Assembly: GCA_015060455.1 (NCBI GenBank)
Contig: SUYM01000011.1
Location: forward strand, 21,025 to 85,024
DNA: 64,000 nt
Direction: 5' to 3'
Source of the DNA: Bacteroidales bacterium
GTDB taxonomy: Bacteria > Bacteroidota > Bacteroidia > Bacteroidales > UBA932
This document shows positions 25,217-33,861 of this stretch, piece after piece (position 1 is the first letter of the stretch; every line of letters starts with the position of its first letter). Under the pieces are notes generated by a model. The model made no database searches. It was not told the origin of the DNA and was given only the letters and a program-made list of their open reading frames with translations. The position numbers were made by a program, and so were the translations under genes.

Positions 25217-26599
25217 CTATTGCACAAGACCGACGGCCTTGTTCCATTCAAGGGTCTTGTAGAAATTGTTCAGATAGTCTCTGCCTGTGGTATATGGCAG
25301 ATACATGCTCAGGCCGCTGTGGTGCGTAATCCTGAAATTCTTCATGAATTCTTCGGTCGCAGCCTTGAATACCACGGCATCGTCCAGCGCGTCATTGAAG
25401 GCTGCAAGGTCATCTTCGCTGAGATTGCACTTTTCAATGATATGACCGAAATCATAGAACCATTGATGTTTGCTGCTGTAGTTGCTGCGGAAATACTTCT
25501 GCACCTGACTTCTGTTGTTCTGAACATTTTCCAACTGCGTGCGGTATCTCTCGATGATGTCCCTGGTGGTCATGGCCAAGTCTTCAAGTTCAGAGGTCCT
25601 GACAAGGGATATCGTTGCGGATTTGTCGTAGTATCCGGTCATGCTGTTGTAATACTCGTAGTATCTTTCGCAAAAACCAGTCAGGTCAGGTCCTGCCGGG
25701 TTGAACAGATAGGAGCAGATGGTCTTATAGTCCATTCCGTATGCTATGATTTCAGTCTGGGAGGTGATGAGCCAGTCCGTAACATTGCGAAGTTCATATG
25801 CGACCTCGATGCCTCCCATGTAGCAGGCGTCGAAGATGATATAATCCATCTTGAACGGGAATGCGGCCGCTATGTCCCTGATCTCCATTTCCTTGCCGTC
25901 GTATGCCGTAAACAGATGTACGCCCATGGTCTTTGTCGGGATGTCATCAGGTCTGGCGAGGTTATATAATGGCGTGACCTGCTGCTGAACAGCCAATATC
26001 TCCATCGGGCCGTCGTCATCATCTGTCGGCTGTTTTTCGTACTTGGAAGGATCGCTTATATAACCTGAAGGGCACCATCCTGACCCGTGTGATGAAAGCA
26101 GGAGGCCGTATCTCTCCGCGTCAAAGTTCTCCTTTATATATGTGAGTGTCTCTTTGAGAACCTCCGCATCGGCGAGGATGGTCTCATTCGGCATCACCAT
26201 CAGGGTGTCCCTATATACCATCCCTTCAATATCCTTGCTGATGCATGTGAGGGTGGGACTGACAGGGGTGTTCAGATCTACGTATGGCCAACCGTTCTGT
26301 GGATTTGCCAGGTGACTCATGATAATGATGATGTCGCGCGGACTTTTCATCAATGGACTGGTAACCAGGTCGTTGATGTCATCTCTGAGGTATCCGCTCA
26401 GGTCGTTGTATCCCATTGAGTACATGATGAACACGTTCCTGAAATCCTTTACAGGAACACGTGTGGTTTCGTTTTCTTCCGTGCGGCCGGGTGAGGGGCT
26501 CGGGTTGAAATCCAGATCGACCGGTGAACATGAATATACGAACACAAGTGACAATACCAGGATTGCCACTGATGCTATTCTATTATAAATTCTTTTCAC
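25217..26599 (-). CDS. Clostripain-family (C11) cysteine peptidase-like lipoprotein
   Basis: About 460 residues with lipobox VFVYSC. The C11 catalytic pair is visible: His in LLLSSHGSGW and Cys in IIFDACYMGGIEVAYEL. Family members cleave after basic residues, and many Bacteroidota copies are surface or periplasmic lipoproteins. The start is uncertain. The longest ORF opens with a TTG at 26611 that overlaps the predicted -7 box, so GTG at 26597-26599 (giving MKRIYNRIASVAIL) is preferred and keeps a good signal peptide. There is no operon partner; repeats flank both ends. Confidence 0.8.
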   Translation of the reverse strand: MKRIYNRIASVAILVLSLVFVYSCSPVDLDFNPSPSPGRTEENETTRVPVKDFRNVFIMYSMGYNDLSGYLRDDINDLVTSPLMKSPRDIIIIMSHLANPQNGWPYVDLNTPVSPTLTCISKDIEGMVYRDTLMVMPNETILADAEVLKETLTYIKENFDAERYGLLLSSHGSGWCPSGYISDPSKYEKQPTDDDDGPMEILAVQQQVTPLYNLARPDDIPTKTMGVHLFTAYDGKEMEIRDIAAAFPFKMDYIIFDACYMGGIEVAYELRNVTDWLITSQTEIIAYGMDYKTICSYLFNPAGPDLTGFCERYYEYYNSMTGYYDKSATISLVRTSELEDLAMTTRDIIERYRTQLENVQNNRSQVQKYFRSNYSSKHQWFYDFGHIIEKCNLSEDDLAAFNDALDDAVVFKAATEEFMKNFRITHHSGLSMYLPYTTGRDYLNNFYKTLEWNKAVGLVQ

Positions 26600-26608
26600 C
26601 ACAGTCTG

Positions 26609-26616
26609 CAAAGATA
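26609..26616 (-). promoter_or_regulatory. -7 box (TATCTTTG) for the C11 peptidase gene
   Basis: TATCTTTG on the minus strand, ending 9 bases before the preferred GTG start, which predicts a very short or absent leader. Confidence 0.5.
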
Positions 26617-26636
26617 GTTATTTTTCGGATATTTCG

Positions 26637-26644
26637 TATCTTTG
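26637..26644 (+). promoter_or_regulatory. -7 box (TATCTTTG), rightward, divergent
   Basis: TATCTTTG on the plus strand, 20 bases from the leftward box. The nearest rightward gene starts at 26855, so the leader would be about 200 bases and would contain two palindromic repeats. Confidence 0.45.
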
Positions 26645-26681
26645 CAGTTGTTGGTACAGATTAAACAGATCATTTCACAAC

Positions 26682-26790
26682 GACCGTTACAAAAACCCGC
26701 CTCTTTTTGTAACGAAGGTGCCGTTTTTAAGGCAAATATGCTGTTTTTGAGGACCACCGTGACAAATTTTGCCAATTTTTTGTCACGGTC
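26682..26790. repeat. CGTGACAA palindromic elements, copies 3 and 4
   Basis: Copy 3 (26682-26719) pairs GACCGTTACAAAAA with TTTTTGTAACGAAGGT. Copy 4 (26751-26790) pairs GGACCACCGTGACAAA with TTTGTCACGGTC. Both fall between the predicted rightward promoter and the M49 gene. Confidence 0.75.
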
Positions 26791-26854
26791 CCGACTCAGG
26801 TCACAGTTTACTGCACAGATAATGGAAAATCATTATTAAACATTAATAAATACT

Positions 26855-28840
26855 ATGAAACTGATTACAAAAATGATTGCAATCACAGGTGTGGCCGCAG
26901 CGGTGTCCTGCGCGCAGAATGAAAACGAGTTCAAATATCTGGTCGATGAATTTGCCGACCTCAAGATCATGAGGTATCAGGTGACAGGCTGGGATGACCT
27001 TACACTTGCTCAGAAGGAGTATGTATATCATCTTGCGGAGGCTGCAAAATATGGCCGTGACATCATCTGGATGCAGAATTGCAGGCATAACCTTCAGATA
27101 AGGAAGACCTTGGAGAATATCCTTGAAAACTATGCAGGCGACCGCACAAGCGCTGAATATGCACAGTTCGAGACCTATGCAAAGAGGGTGTTCTTCAGCA
27201 ACGGCATCCACCATCACTATGCTGAGGACAAGTTCTTCCCTGAATGTTCTCGTGAATATTTTGCCTCCCTTATGGCTTCGGTTGACGCTTCCGATGAGGC
27301 TCTTCTGGATATAATCTATAATCCTGACCTCTTCAAGCAGCGCAAATCCACCGACAAGACAGGTGATATAGTTGCAGAGTCGGCAGTGAATTTCTATGAA
27401 GGCGTGACCAAGGCCGAGGTGGAGAAATTCTATGCTGAAATGGTCGATCCTAAGGACAAGACCCCGATTTCCTATGGCCTGAACAGCCGTGTGGTGAAGG
27501 GCGCTGACGGAAAGATCTATGAAGATGTATATAAGGTGGGCGGACTGTACGGCCCAGCCTTGGAGAAGATCTGTGCTGAACTCGAGAAGGCGGCCGCTGT
27601 GGCTGAGAACGATACTCAGAAGGAATATATCGCAGACCTTGTGGCATATTACAGAAGCGGAGACCTCAGACTTTGGGACACATATAACATCAAATGGGTG
27701 AACGACACTCTCGGCACTGTCGATTTCGTGAACGGATTTGTCGAGGATTACAGCGACCCTCTCGGACGTAAGGCCACATGGGAAGGTCTGGTGAACTTCA
27801 AGGATGTGGAGGCTTCACACAGGACTGAACTCATCAGCGACAACGCTCAGTGGTTCGAGGACAATTCCCCTGTGGATCCGCGTTTCAAGAAGGCTCAGGT
27901 AAAGGGAGTTACAGCAAAGGTGATCAATGTCGCAACTCTTGCGGGCGACTGCTATCCTGCTGCCCCTATCGGCATCAACCTTCCGAATGCTGACTGGATC
28001 CGTCGTGAGCATGGCTCAAAGTCAGTGACCATTGCAAACCTTACCTCGGCATACAGCAAGGCTGCCCAGGAGTCTCCGAGAAATATGCTCGGCGAGTTTG
28101 CATGGGATGAGAATGAGATCGCGCTGATGAAGAAATACGGAGACATCACAAGCGACCTTCATACTGACCTTCACGAGTGTCTTGGTCATGGCTCAGGCCA
28201 ACTTCTGCCGACAACATCTCCGAATGCCCTCGGCGAATACAGTTCGACCCTGGAGGAGACGCGTGCCGACCTTTTCGGACTCTACTATCTGGCGGATCCT
28301 AAACTCGTGGAACTTTGCATCCTTCCGGATATGGAGGCTTACAAGGCACAGTATCAGGGCTTTATCCGTAACGGACTCTTCACCCAGTTCACCCGTATCG
28401 AACTTGGCAAGAAGAACACGGAGGCGCACATGCAGAACCGCAAACTCATAGCCGAGTGGTGCTACGAAAGAGGACTTGCAGACAATGTGATCGAGAAGAA
28501 GGTGCGTGACGGAAAGACATATTTTGTCGTTAATGATTTCGAGGCTCTCCGTGGTCTGTTTGCTGAACTTCTGGCAGAGGTGCAGCGCATCAAGTCAGAG
28601 GGCGATTTCGATGCGGGCAAGGCTCTTATCGAGACTTACGCCGTGAATATCGACCCGGAACTTCACAAGGAGGTGAGGGAACGTTATGCCGCTCTTGAAC
28701 TGAAACCTTACGGTGGTTTCCTCAATCCGGAAATCGTGCCTGTTGTGAAAGATGGGGAAGTGGTTGATTATCAGATTGTATATTGCGAGAGTTATCTTGA
28801 CCAGATGCTTGAATACGGACGCAAATACGCGACGCTTTGA
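26855..28840 (+). CDS. Dipeptidyl peptidase III-like M49 metallopeptidase, lipoprotein
   Basis: A 661-residue zinc exopeptidase that removes dipeptides from peptide N-termini. The M49 signature HECLGH is at 440-445, and the second metal motif EETRAD at about 467-472, as in other Bacteroides-type DPP III. The short N-terminus has a lipobox (AAVSC), so it is probably anchored and periplasmic, unlike cytosolic eukaryotic DPP III. The final codons overlap the TTG start of xerD, suggesting co-transcription. Confidence 0.92.
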   Translation: MKLITKMIAITGVAAAVSCAQNENEFKYLVDEFADLKIMRYQVTGWDDLTLAQKEYVYHLAEAAKYGRDIIWMQNCRHNLQIRKTLENILENYAGDRTSAEYAQFETYAKRVFFSNGIHHHYAEDKFFPECSREYFASLMASVDASDEALLDIIYNPDLFKQRKSTDKTGDIVAESAVNFYEGVTKAEVEKFYAEMVDPKDKTPISYGLNSRVVKGADGKIYEDVYKVGGLYGPALEKICAELEKAAAVAENDTQKEYIADLVAYYRSGDLRLWDTYNIKWVNDTLGTVDFVNGFVEDYSDPLGRKATWEGLVNFKDVEASHRTELISDNAQWFEDNSPVDPRFKKAQVKGVTAKVINVATLAGDCYPAAPIGINLPNADWIRREHGSKSVTIANLTSAYSKAAQESPRNMLGEFAWDENEIALMKKYGDITSDLHTDLHECLGHGSGQLLPTTSPNALGEYSSTLEETRADLFGLYYLADPKLVELCILPDMEAYKAQYQGFIRNGLFTQFTRIELGKKNTEAHMQNRKLIAEWCYERGLADNVIEKKVRDGKTYFVVNDFEALRGLFAELLAEVQRIKSEGDFDAGKALIETYAVNIDPELHKEVRERYAALELKPYGGFLNPEIVPVVKDGEVVDYQIVYCESYLDQMLEYGRKYATL

Positions 28841-29739
28841 AATCTATCCTACGAGACTATAACTACTATCTTCGTATAGAGCGTGCGATGTCACAGAACA
28901 CAGTGGCATCGTACTGCTCTGATGTGGAGTCCTTTCTGGAATATTACACCTCCGACCTGACCTTGGTGACTCCGGGAGACATTGAGGACTATCTTTCCAC
29001 TCTGGACGGACTGTCGAAACGCTCACAGGCGCGTAATCTCAGCGCACTCAGGTCCTTTTTCAAATGGCTTGTGCTGGAAGGATATCTGAAAGACAATCCA
29101 TGCGACAAGGTCGATGCCCCGAAACTTGGCCGCTATCTTCCCGCCACCCTGTCGGTTGAGGAGGTGATTTCAATAATCGATGCGGTGGATACTTCCACAT
29201 GGTTGGGTAAGAGGGACAGGGCGCTGCTGGAGGTCCTCTATGGCTGCGGCTTGCGTGTGTCGGAAGCAGTGGGCCTGAAAATCAATTCGTTATATATGGA
29301 TGAGGGCTTCGTCCGGGTGATCGGAAAGGGCGACAAGGAACGTCTGGTGCCGATAGGGGAGGTCGCATCCGAGGCGCTTTTGGAATATCTGACAGAGCGG
29401 CCCTCTGAAATGTCCTCATGTGAATATGTCTTTGTGAACCGCTACGGGGCACCTCTGAGCAGGATTTCCGCATTCAAGACAGTCAAGAGCATGGCACGTC
29501 TGGCAGGAGTGCGCAAGGAAATCTCTCCGCACACTTTCCGCCATTCCTTCGCCACTCATCTTATTGAGAACGGCGCGGATATCAGGATTGTCCAGGAGAT
29601 GCTGGGTCATGAAAGCGTCTCCACCACGGAGATATACACGCATATCGACACCACCACCTGGCATCCCGCCATCCTTGACCACCATCCTCGCCGACAGTTG
29701 TCCAACTGCGGTGGATCGGAAACATTTGATAATCAGTAA
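28837..29739 (+). CDS. xerD: Tyrosine recombinase XerD-type
   Basis: A 300-residue tyrosine recombinase. The N-terminal SAM-like DNA-binding domain (1-90) precedes a catalytic domain with Arg140 (CGLRVSEAVGL), Lys164 (GKGDKER), His232 and Arg235 (HTFRHSFATH), His258 (LGHES) and nucleophile Tyr267 (EIYTHI), a complete set. Length and sequence fit chromosome-dimer-resolution XerD; no integrase-associated genes or att repeats are nearby. It appears to start at TTG 28837, overlapping the M49 stop (TTTGA), since no suitable ATG exists in the first domain. The C-terminal tail is a little longer than usual. Confidence 0.9.
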   Translation: MKSILRDYNYYLRIERAMSQNTVASYCSDVESFLEYYTSDLTLVTPGDIEDYLSTLDGLSKRSQARNLSALRSFFKWLVLEGYLKDNPCDKVDAPKLGRYLPATLSVEEVISIIDAVDTSTWLGKRDRALLEVLYGCGLRVSEAVGLKINSLYMDEGFVRVIGKGDKERLVPIGEVASEALLEYLTERPSEMSSCEYVFVNRYGAPLSRISAFKTVKSMARLAGVRKEISPHTFRHSFATHLIENGADIRIVQEMLGHESVSTTEIYTHIDTTTWHPAILDHHPRRQLSNCGGSETFDNQ

Positions 29740-29843
29740 ATTACGCATATCAGGGTGGGATGTTTTGCCCCGCCTTAAATGTTATAACGTCCTGATTTAT
29801 AACCCTTTATGTTTCACCGTGATATTATCGAGGAATATTTTAT

Positions 29844-29851
29844 TATCTTTG
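29844..29851 (+). promoter_or_regulatory. -7 box (TATCTTTG) for the FKBP gene
   Basis: A TATCTTTG -7 box 20 bases before the ATG at 29871. No clear -33 element. Confidence 0.5.
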
Positions 29852-29870
29852 CACGCTAAATTTTAATGAT

Positions 29871-30476
29871 ATGGACAAGAACAGTTACGCATTGGGCATG
29901 AGCATCGCCCATAATATGATGCAGTCAGGCATCCAGTCTGTGGAGTTTGACGATTTTGTAGCAGGAGTGAAGGCTGTACTCACCGGGAGCAAGCCGGCAG
30001 TCTCATTTGAAGAGGCAGGCCAGCTTCTTGACAAATATTTCGCAGAAATCGAGGCAGAGCAGAAGGCTCAGGTTGAGGCGATGAGTGCTGCAATGAAGGA
30101 AGAAGGCGAGGCTTTTCTGGCATTCAACGCACAGCAGGATGGGGTCGTGACTCTTCCAAGCGGTCTTCAGTACAAGGTCATCACAGAGGGCTCAGGCAAG
30201 AAACCATCTGCAACAGACAAGGTGAAATGCCACTATGAGGGCACTCTTCTCAACGGTGTCAAGTTCGACAGTTCGTATGACCGCAATGAGCCAGCCGTGT
30301 TCGGTCTCAATCAGGTGATTGCAGGCTGGACTGAGGGTGTGCAACTCATGAGTGAAGGCTCCAAGTACGAGTTTGTCATCCCATATAACCTTGCATACGG
30401 CGCACATGGTGCTCCGGGAGCCATCCCTCCATACGCAACATTGAAATTCGTCGTTGAACTTATCGAGGTCCTCTAA
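29871..30476 (+). CDS. FKBP-type peptidyl-prolyl cis-trans isomerase
   Basis: A 201-residue protein with an N-terminal helical dimerisation region (1-90) and a C-terminal FKBP domain (about 95-201: VKCHYEGTLLNGVKFDSSYD, GWTEGVQLMSEGSKYEFVIP, YGAHGAPGAIPP). The FklB/Mip-like layout without a signal peptide suggests a cytoplasmic folding helper. It precedes recR by 31 bases, so the two may be co-transcribed. Confidence 0.93.
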   Translation: MDKNSYALGMSIAHNMMQSGIQSVEFDDFVAGVKAVLTGSKPAVSFEEAGQLLDKYFAEIEAEQKAQVEAMSAAMKEEGEAFLAFNAQQDGVVTLPSGLQYKVITEGSGKKPSATDKVKCHYEGTLLNGVKFDSSYDRNEPAVFGLNQVIAGWTEGVQLMSEGSKYEFVIPYNLAYGAHGAPGAIPPYATLKFVVELIEVL

Positions 30477-30507
30477 CCTCCGGTAGTACGGCTGTTGTAT
30501 ATACAGT

Positions 30508-31182
30508 ATGTCTTATAAGGAAAATTACCCTTCACGTCTGCTCGAAGATGCAGTGGAGGCGATCAGTTCCCTTCCGGGAGTAGGTCGCAGAAGCGCACTG
30601 CGTCTGGCTCTGCATCTTCTCAAGCAGCCGGAGGAAAACGTACATCATTTCGCACAGGCCATCGTGAATCTTCGTGACGATGTCCGCTACTGTCGCCAGT
30701 GTCGCATGATAGCGGATGAAGACGTCTGCTCCATCTGTGCGGACCGGTCTCGTGACCACAATATCATCTGTGTGGTGGAGAGCGTCCGAGATGTCATGAG
30801 CATAGAGAACACCGGGCAGTATCATGGCGTATATCACGTGCTTGGCGGCATCATTTCACCGATCAACGGCATCGGCCCTTCTGATCTGACCATCAGGGAG
30901 TTGGTTCAGAGAGTGGCGGCTATGGTCGGAGATGTCCCGACTACGCCTGACATGACAGATGTATCGCCAGATGCGGCGGCAACCCAACCTGAAATCATTC
31001 TGGCGCTCAGCGGCGATGTCGAAGGGGAAACCACTTCCTTCTATATATACAGACAACTTTCAGGATATAATGTAAAGGTCACCTCCCTTGCCCGCGGATT
31101 GGGCTTCGGAGATGACCTTGAATATGCGGATTCGCTGACTCTCGGCCGCTCCATTGCAGCCCGTCAGCCGTTCAATCCTTAA
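30508..31182 (+). CDS. recR: Recombination mediator RecR
   Basis: A 224-residue DNA repair protein loading RecA with RecO/RecF. It has an N-terminal helix-hairpin-helix (ISSLPGVGRRSALRLALHLL), a zinc finger with four cysteines (YCRQC and CSIC), a Toprim domain (ICVVESVRDVMSIE) and the C-terminal Walker-B-like region. Its stop overlaps by 4 bases the convergent metallophosphoesterase gene. Confidence 0.97.
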   Translation: MSYKENYPSRLLEDAVEAISSLPGVGRRSALRLALHLLKQPEENVHHFAQAIVNLRDDVRYCRQCRMIADEDVCSICADRSRDHNIICVVESVRDVMSIENTGQYHGVYHVLGGIISPINGIGPSDLTIRELVQRVAAMVGDVPTTPDMTDVSPDAAATQPEIILALSGDVEGETTSFYIYRQLSGYNVKVTSLARGLGFGDDLEYADSLTLGRSIAARQPFNP

Positions 31183-32597
31183 AGTTCGATAACTTCCTTC
31201 CACTCGTTTCCGAACCTGTCCTTGATCAGGATGGTTACAGTCTTTGCGTTTTCAGAAGGCTTGGCGGCAAAATAATGGTCTGATGCGATGGTCTGTCTGT
31301 AGTCAGGAATCTTGTTGCCGGTCCTGGCGTAGGTCGCAGTAAGTTCGGCAATATGCACAGGTGAATATTCTTTAACTTTTTTCATGCTGCCCATCGCCTT
31401 GCCGTCTTCCAGCCATTCCACACTCCAGCAATCGTCATAGTCCCAGAGGTTTATCACTATGCAATCGGGATTCTCACGTGTTTCACCCGGACGAAATACC
31501 TGATATTGATAATCTTTTTCTTTTCCGACAGATTTATAATACCAGCTGAGCCTACCGTCCTGCTTTGTATAGACCTTATATCCGCTCGGGGTGCCGTCGA
31601 TGCAGTGATATATATCCCACCAGGTCCCGCAGATTGCAGCGAGGTTGTGCTCAGTCACATCAGGGCCGTATTGGAAGTTTCCGCTGATGTGGTTGTGGCC
31701 TGAGATGAAGGTGACCTTATGACCTGAGAGTGCGTCAAGAAGTTTTTCGTGGTTGGTGATCATCCTGGCAGGGCCGTCGTACCTGTGGTAGCGTCCGTTG
31801 ATAGGGGAGTGCTGAACCACATAGATGTCAGCATCGTCGGAAATGTATTCCATCAGTCCTCCGACCCAATCCACTATGCCATCAGTATATCCTTCTTCGT
31901 AAGAACTGCGTGCATGATAGATGATGTTGTCCAGCATGAGGACAAGATCTTTGCCGATATGGAACGCGTGGTTTTCCGGTCCGAAATTCTGATTGTATAT
32001 CTCTATCGACTGGATGTCGTTTGTATATTGTCTGTTATGGTCGTGGTTGCCTGGTACCACATAGAAAGGGAAACCTGTCCGGGTAATTTCCTTTTTCCAG
32101 TTCTCCATGAGCGGATATACGTCAAAGCAGATGTCCCCAACTGCAATTCCCACCACCTGGTGCTTCAATTCCTTCCCGGTCTTGCATATATCTTCAAGCG
32201 GTTCTCCTGAAAATTTTGCAAAATGTTTCTCGCTGCGGGGTTGCGGGTCGCCTACTGCAATCAGATGGTAGTCATCGCTTTCTCCCCCTGTCTTGATGAG
32301 GTCAAAGCGGAAATCGTCCTTGTCTGCCGCCCATTGATAGAACTGAGGATAGCCGGTCTTCCAGTCAGCGGCGTAGCCAGATGGAGTGATGATATAGACG
32401 AATTTTGCACTGTCCTCGATCTCCATCCTGAATGTTCCGTTGCGTCTGGTCTGAGAGAAGTTCTTTCCGTCAGTTACAATGACAGAAGACATGCCCTTCT
32501 TTTCGCAGCATACCTGTCCTTTGATTTTTCTTGCCTCTGCTGACCAGCAGAATATTGTCAGACAGCAGATCAGGAAGATAGAATAAAGATATCTCAT
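31179..32597 (-). CDS. Secreted calcineurin-like metallophosphoesterase (three-domain)
   Basis: A 472-residue exported phosphoesterase with a signal peptide. An N-terminal beta domain (about 24-95), a metallophosphatase core and a C-terminal beta domain (about 350-472) match the MetallophN-Metallophos-MetallophC layout common in Bacteroidota. Metal ligands are seen in VGDPQPRSEKH, VVGIAVGDICFD, VVPGNHDHN and FISGHNHISG. The substrate is unknown; relatives act on phosphomono- or phosphodiesters. Confidence 0.88.
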   Translation of the reverse strand: MRYLYSIFLICCLTIFCWSAEARKIKGQVCCEKKGMSSVIVTDGKNFSQTRRNGTFRMEIEDSAKFVYIITPSGYAADWKTGYPQFYQWAADKDDFRFDLIKTGGESDDYHLIAVGDPQPRSEKHFAKFSGEPLEDICKTGKELKHQVVGIAVGDICFDVYPLMENWKKEITRTGFPFYVVPGNHDHNRQYTNDIQSIEIYNQNFGPENHAFHIGKDLVLMLDNIIYHARSSYEEGYTDGIVDWVGGLMEYISDDADIYVVQHSPINGRYHRYDGPARMITNHEKLLDALSGHKVTFISGHNHISGNFQYGPDVTEHNLAAICGTWWDIYHCIDGTPSGYKVYTKQDGRLSWYYKSVGKEKDYQYQVFRPGETRENPDCIVINLWDYDDCWSVEWLEDGKAMGSMKKVKEYSPVHIAELTATYARTGNKIPDYRQTIASDHYFAAKPSENAKTVTILIKDRFGNEWKEVIEL

Positions 32598-32618
32598 AGT
32601 CTTGTGATTTTATGCCTG

Positions 32619-32626
32619 CAAATTTA
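32619..32626 (-). promoter_or_regulatory. -7 box (TAAATTTG) for the metallophosphoesterase gene
   Basis: A minus-strand TAAATTTG 21 bases before the ATG ending at 32597; no clear -33 element. Confidence 0.5.
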
Positions 32627-32695
32627 ATGGAAAATGTGTTTATTCGCACAGATAGGATGATTATCAGCCAAAAGGGCAGTGAAAATTTTTAGAAC

Positions 32696-32726
32696 GACCG
32701 TACAATCCGTCTGGTTTTGTCACGGT
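32696..32726. repeat. CGTGACAA palindromic element, copy 5 (degraded)
   Basis: GACCGTACAA pairs imperfectly with TTTTGTCACGGT. It lies in the 1.26-kb non-coding stretch 32598-33861, which otherwise holds only repeats and no convincing gene. Confidence 0.6.
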
Positions 32727-32784
32727 TGAGCCTTTTTCGGGGCTGGTGACGGTTCCCGGAGGGCGCACATCACACCTATCTTGC

Positions 32785-32882
32785 ATGTTCCGTCCGTGAT
32801 TTCGCCTGTTTTACGGATGCAAGGCTGCAAAATACATGCTCCGTCCGTAATTTCGCCTGTTTTACGGATGCAAGGCTGCAAA
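32785..32882. repeat. 51-bp tandem repeat, two copies
   Basis: Copies start at 32785 and 32836. Each contains CCGTCCGTRATTTCGCCTG then TTTTACGGATGCAAGGCTGC, nearly identical. CCGTCCGT and ACGGA motifs within a unit can pair. Confidence 0.85.
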
Positions 32883-32895
32883 TGATGTTTTTTGA

Positions 32896-33008
32896 GGACC
32901 TTCGTTACAATTTTCGCTGATTTTTTGTCACGGTCGTCCGGTTTTCGGGGCAGAAATACAGTTTCTGAGGACCTTCGTGACAATTTTTGCTGCTTTTTTG
33001 TCACGGTC
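32896..33008. repeat. CGTGACAA palindromic elements, copies 6 and 7
   Basis: Copies at 32896-32935 and 32969-33008, each running GGACCTTCGTKACAA to TTTTTTGTCACGGTC, 73 bp apart. Together with 33009-33085 they form an inverted copy of the sequence at 24947-25050, so the whole block, not only the palindrome, has been duplicated. Confidence 0.8.
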
Positions 33009-33362
33009 GTCCGGCGGGTGGTGTTGTTGGGAGACCAGAGATGTTGCAGGCCTCTCATAGTGTTGGCTGGTCGGCAGTTTTTTGCGTGTGTGTCTGCCGA
33101 CGGTAAAAGACAGGGCCAAGGCAGCGTAGAAAGCATGTTTGAAAATGCCGCCTTGACATACGCACAGGGAAAGCAGAGCCTGTTTTACTGTACTGATGGC
33201 GGATAATCATTGCGGATAGAATGATTATCCGTTATCCGTGCAGTGTAATATGTCAAACATCCAACTATGATCGTAAGATCGTCAATTTTCCGTCCACGTT
33301 TCGGACCATTTTCATGGATGGCAGGTCATTTTGAAAAAATCACTGTACCTTTTGCGGATAGT

Positions 33363-33519
33363 AATGATTATCCGCAAACGGTGCAGAAAAACTCACCTGA
33401 TTACAATCTATAATCTCATCCGGGATTTGGGTACGTATTTCCGGATGAACATGGGAAATTTCGCTTTTCATCCGGGTTTCGGGGGTTGTTTTCCGGATGA
33501 AGACGTAATATTGTGGAGG
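33363..33519. repeat. About 150-bp dispersed repeat, copy B
   Basis: Matches 24592-24744 in the same orientation with scattered substitutions and a few single-base indels. Small reading frames across it are not conserved between the copies, which argues against a coding role. Confidence 0.85.
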
Positions 33520-33656
33520 GAGTCAGCAAGGTGTGGCGTCGAGATGCACAGCGGATGTCTCCATTTGACCCTGTTCAGGTATGACGGCTCGGCATGACGA
33601 TGAGAAGCAAGTGCAAAAACATAGAAAAACTGCACCAGGTACCCTTCAAAACGAGG

Positions 33657-33695
33657 AGACCTGCAGCAGTTTTCATGTATTTTTGCTGCAGGTCT
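33657..33695. repeat. Perfect 12-bp inverted repeat hairpin
   Basis: AGACCTGCAGCA and TGCTGCAGGTCT flank a 15-base loop. The loop and surroundings are A/T-rich and there is no strong U tract, so this is not an obvious terminator. Confidence 0.7.
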
Positions 33696-33785
33696 ACCGG
33701 AACTGCTGCCGGGTTATTATAATTCGGGATGCCACTGCACTCAATGCGGATAATCAGTCGGATAGTAATAAATTTTACAGAATTG

Positions 33786-33815
33786 TTGAAAATTTCGTAA
33801 TTTTATATAAATTTG
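33786..33815 (+). promoter_or_regulatory. Promoter of the FnIII-phosphoesterase gene
   Basis: TTG (33786-33788), 19 bases, TAAATTTG (33808-33815): a full Bacteroidota consensus, 46 bases before the ATG. Confidence 0.65.
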
Positions 33816-33861
33816 CTGTTTAATATAGGACGATAGTCAGCAACACTAAACTAATATATTT

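Noticed and set aside
28837..29739. Tyrosine recombinase as integrase of a mobile element or phase-variation invertase
   Set aside because: Length, catalytic set and household context fit XerD; no att-like repeats, transfer genes or inverted promoter near it were found.
33331..33823. Small frames in the 32.6-33.9 kb gap as possible hypothetical genes
   Set aside because: They cross repeats, are not conserved between repeat copies and have unlikely composition; treated as non-coding.
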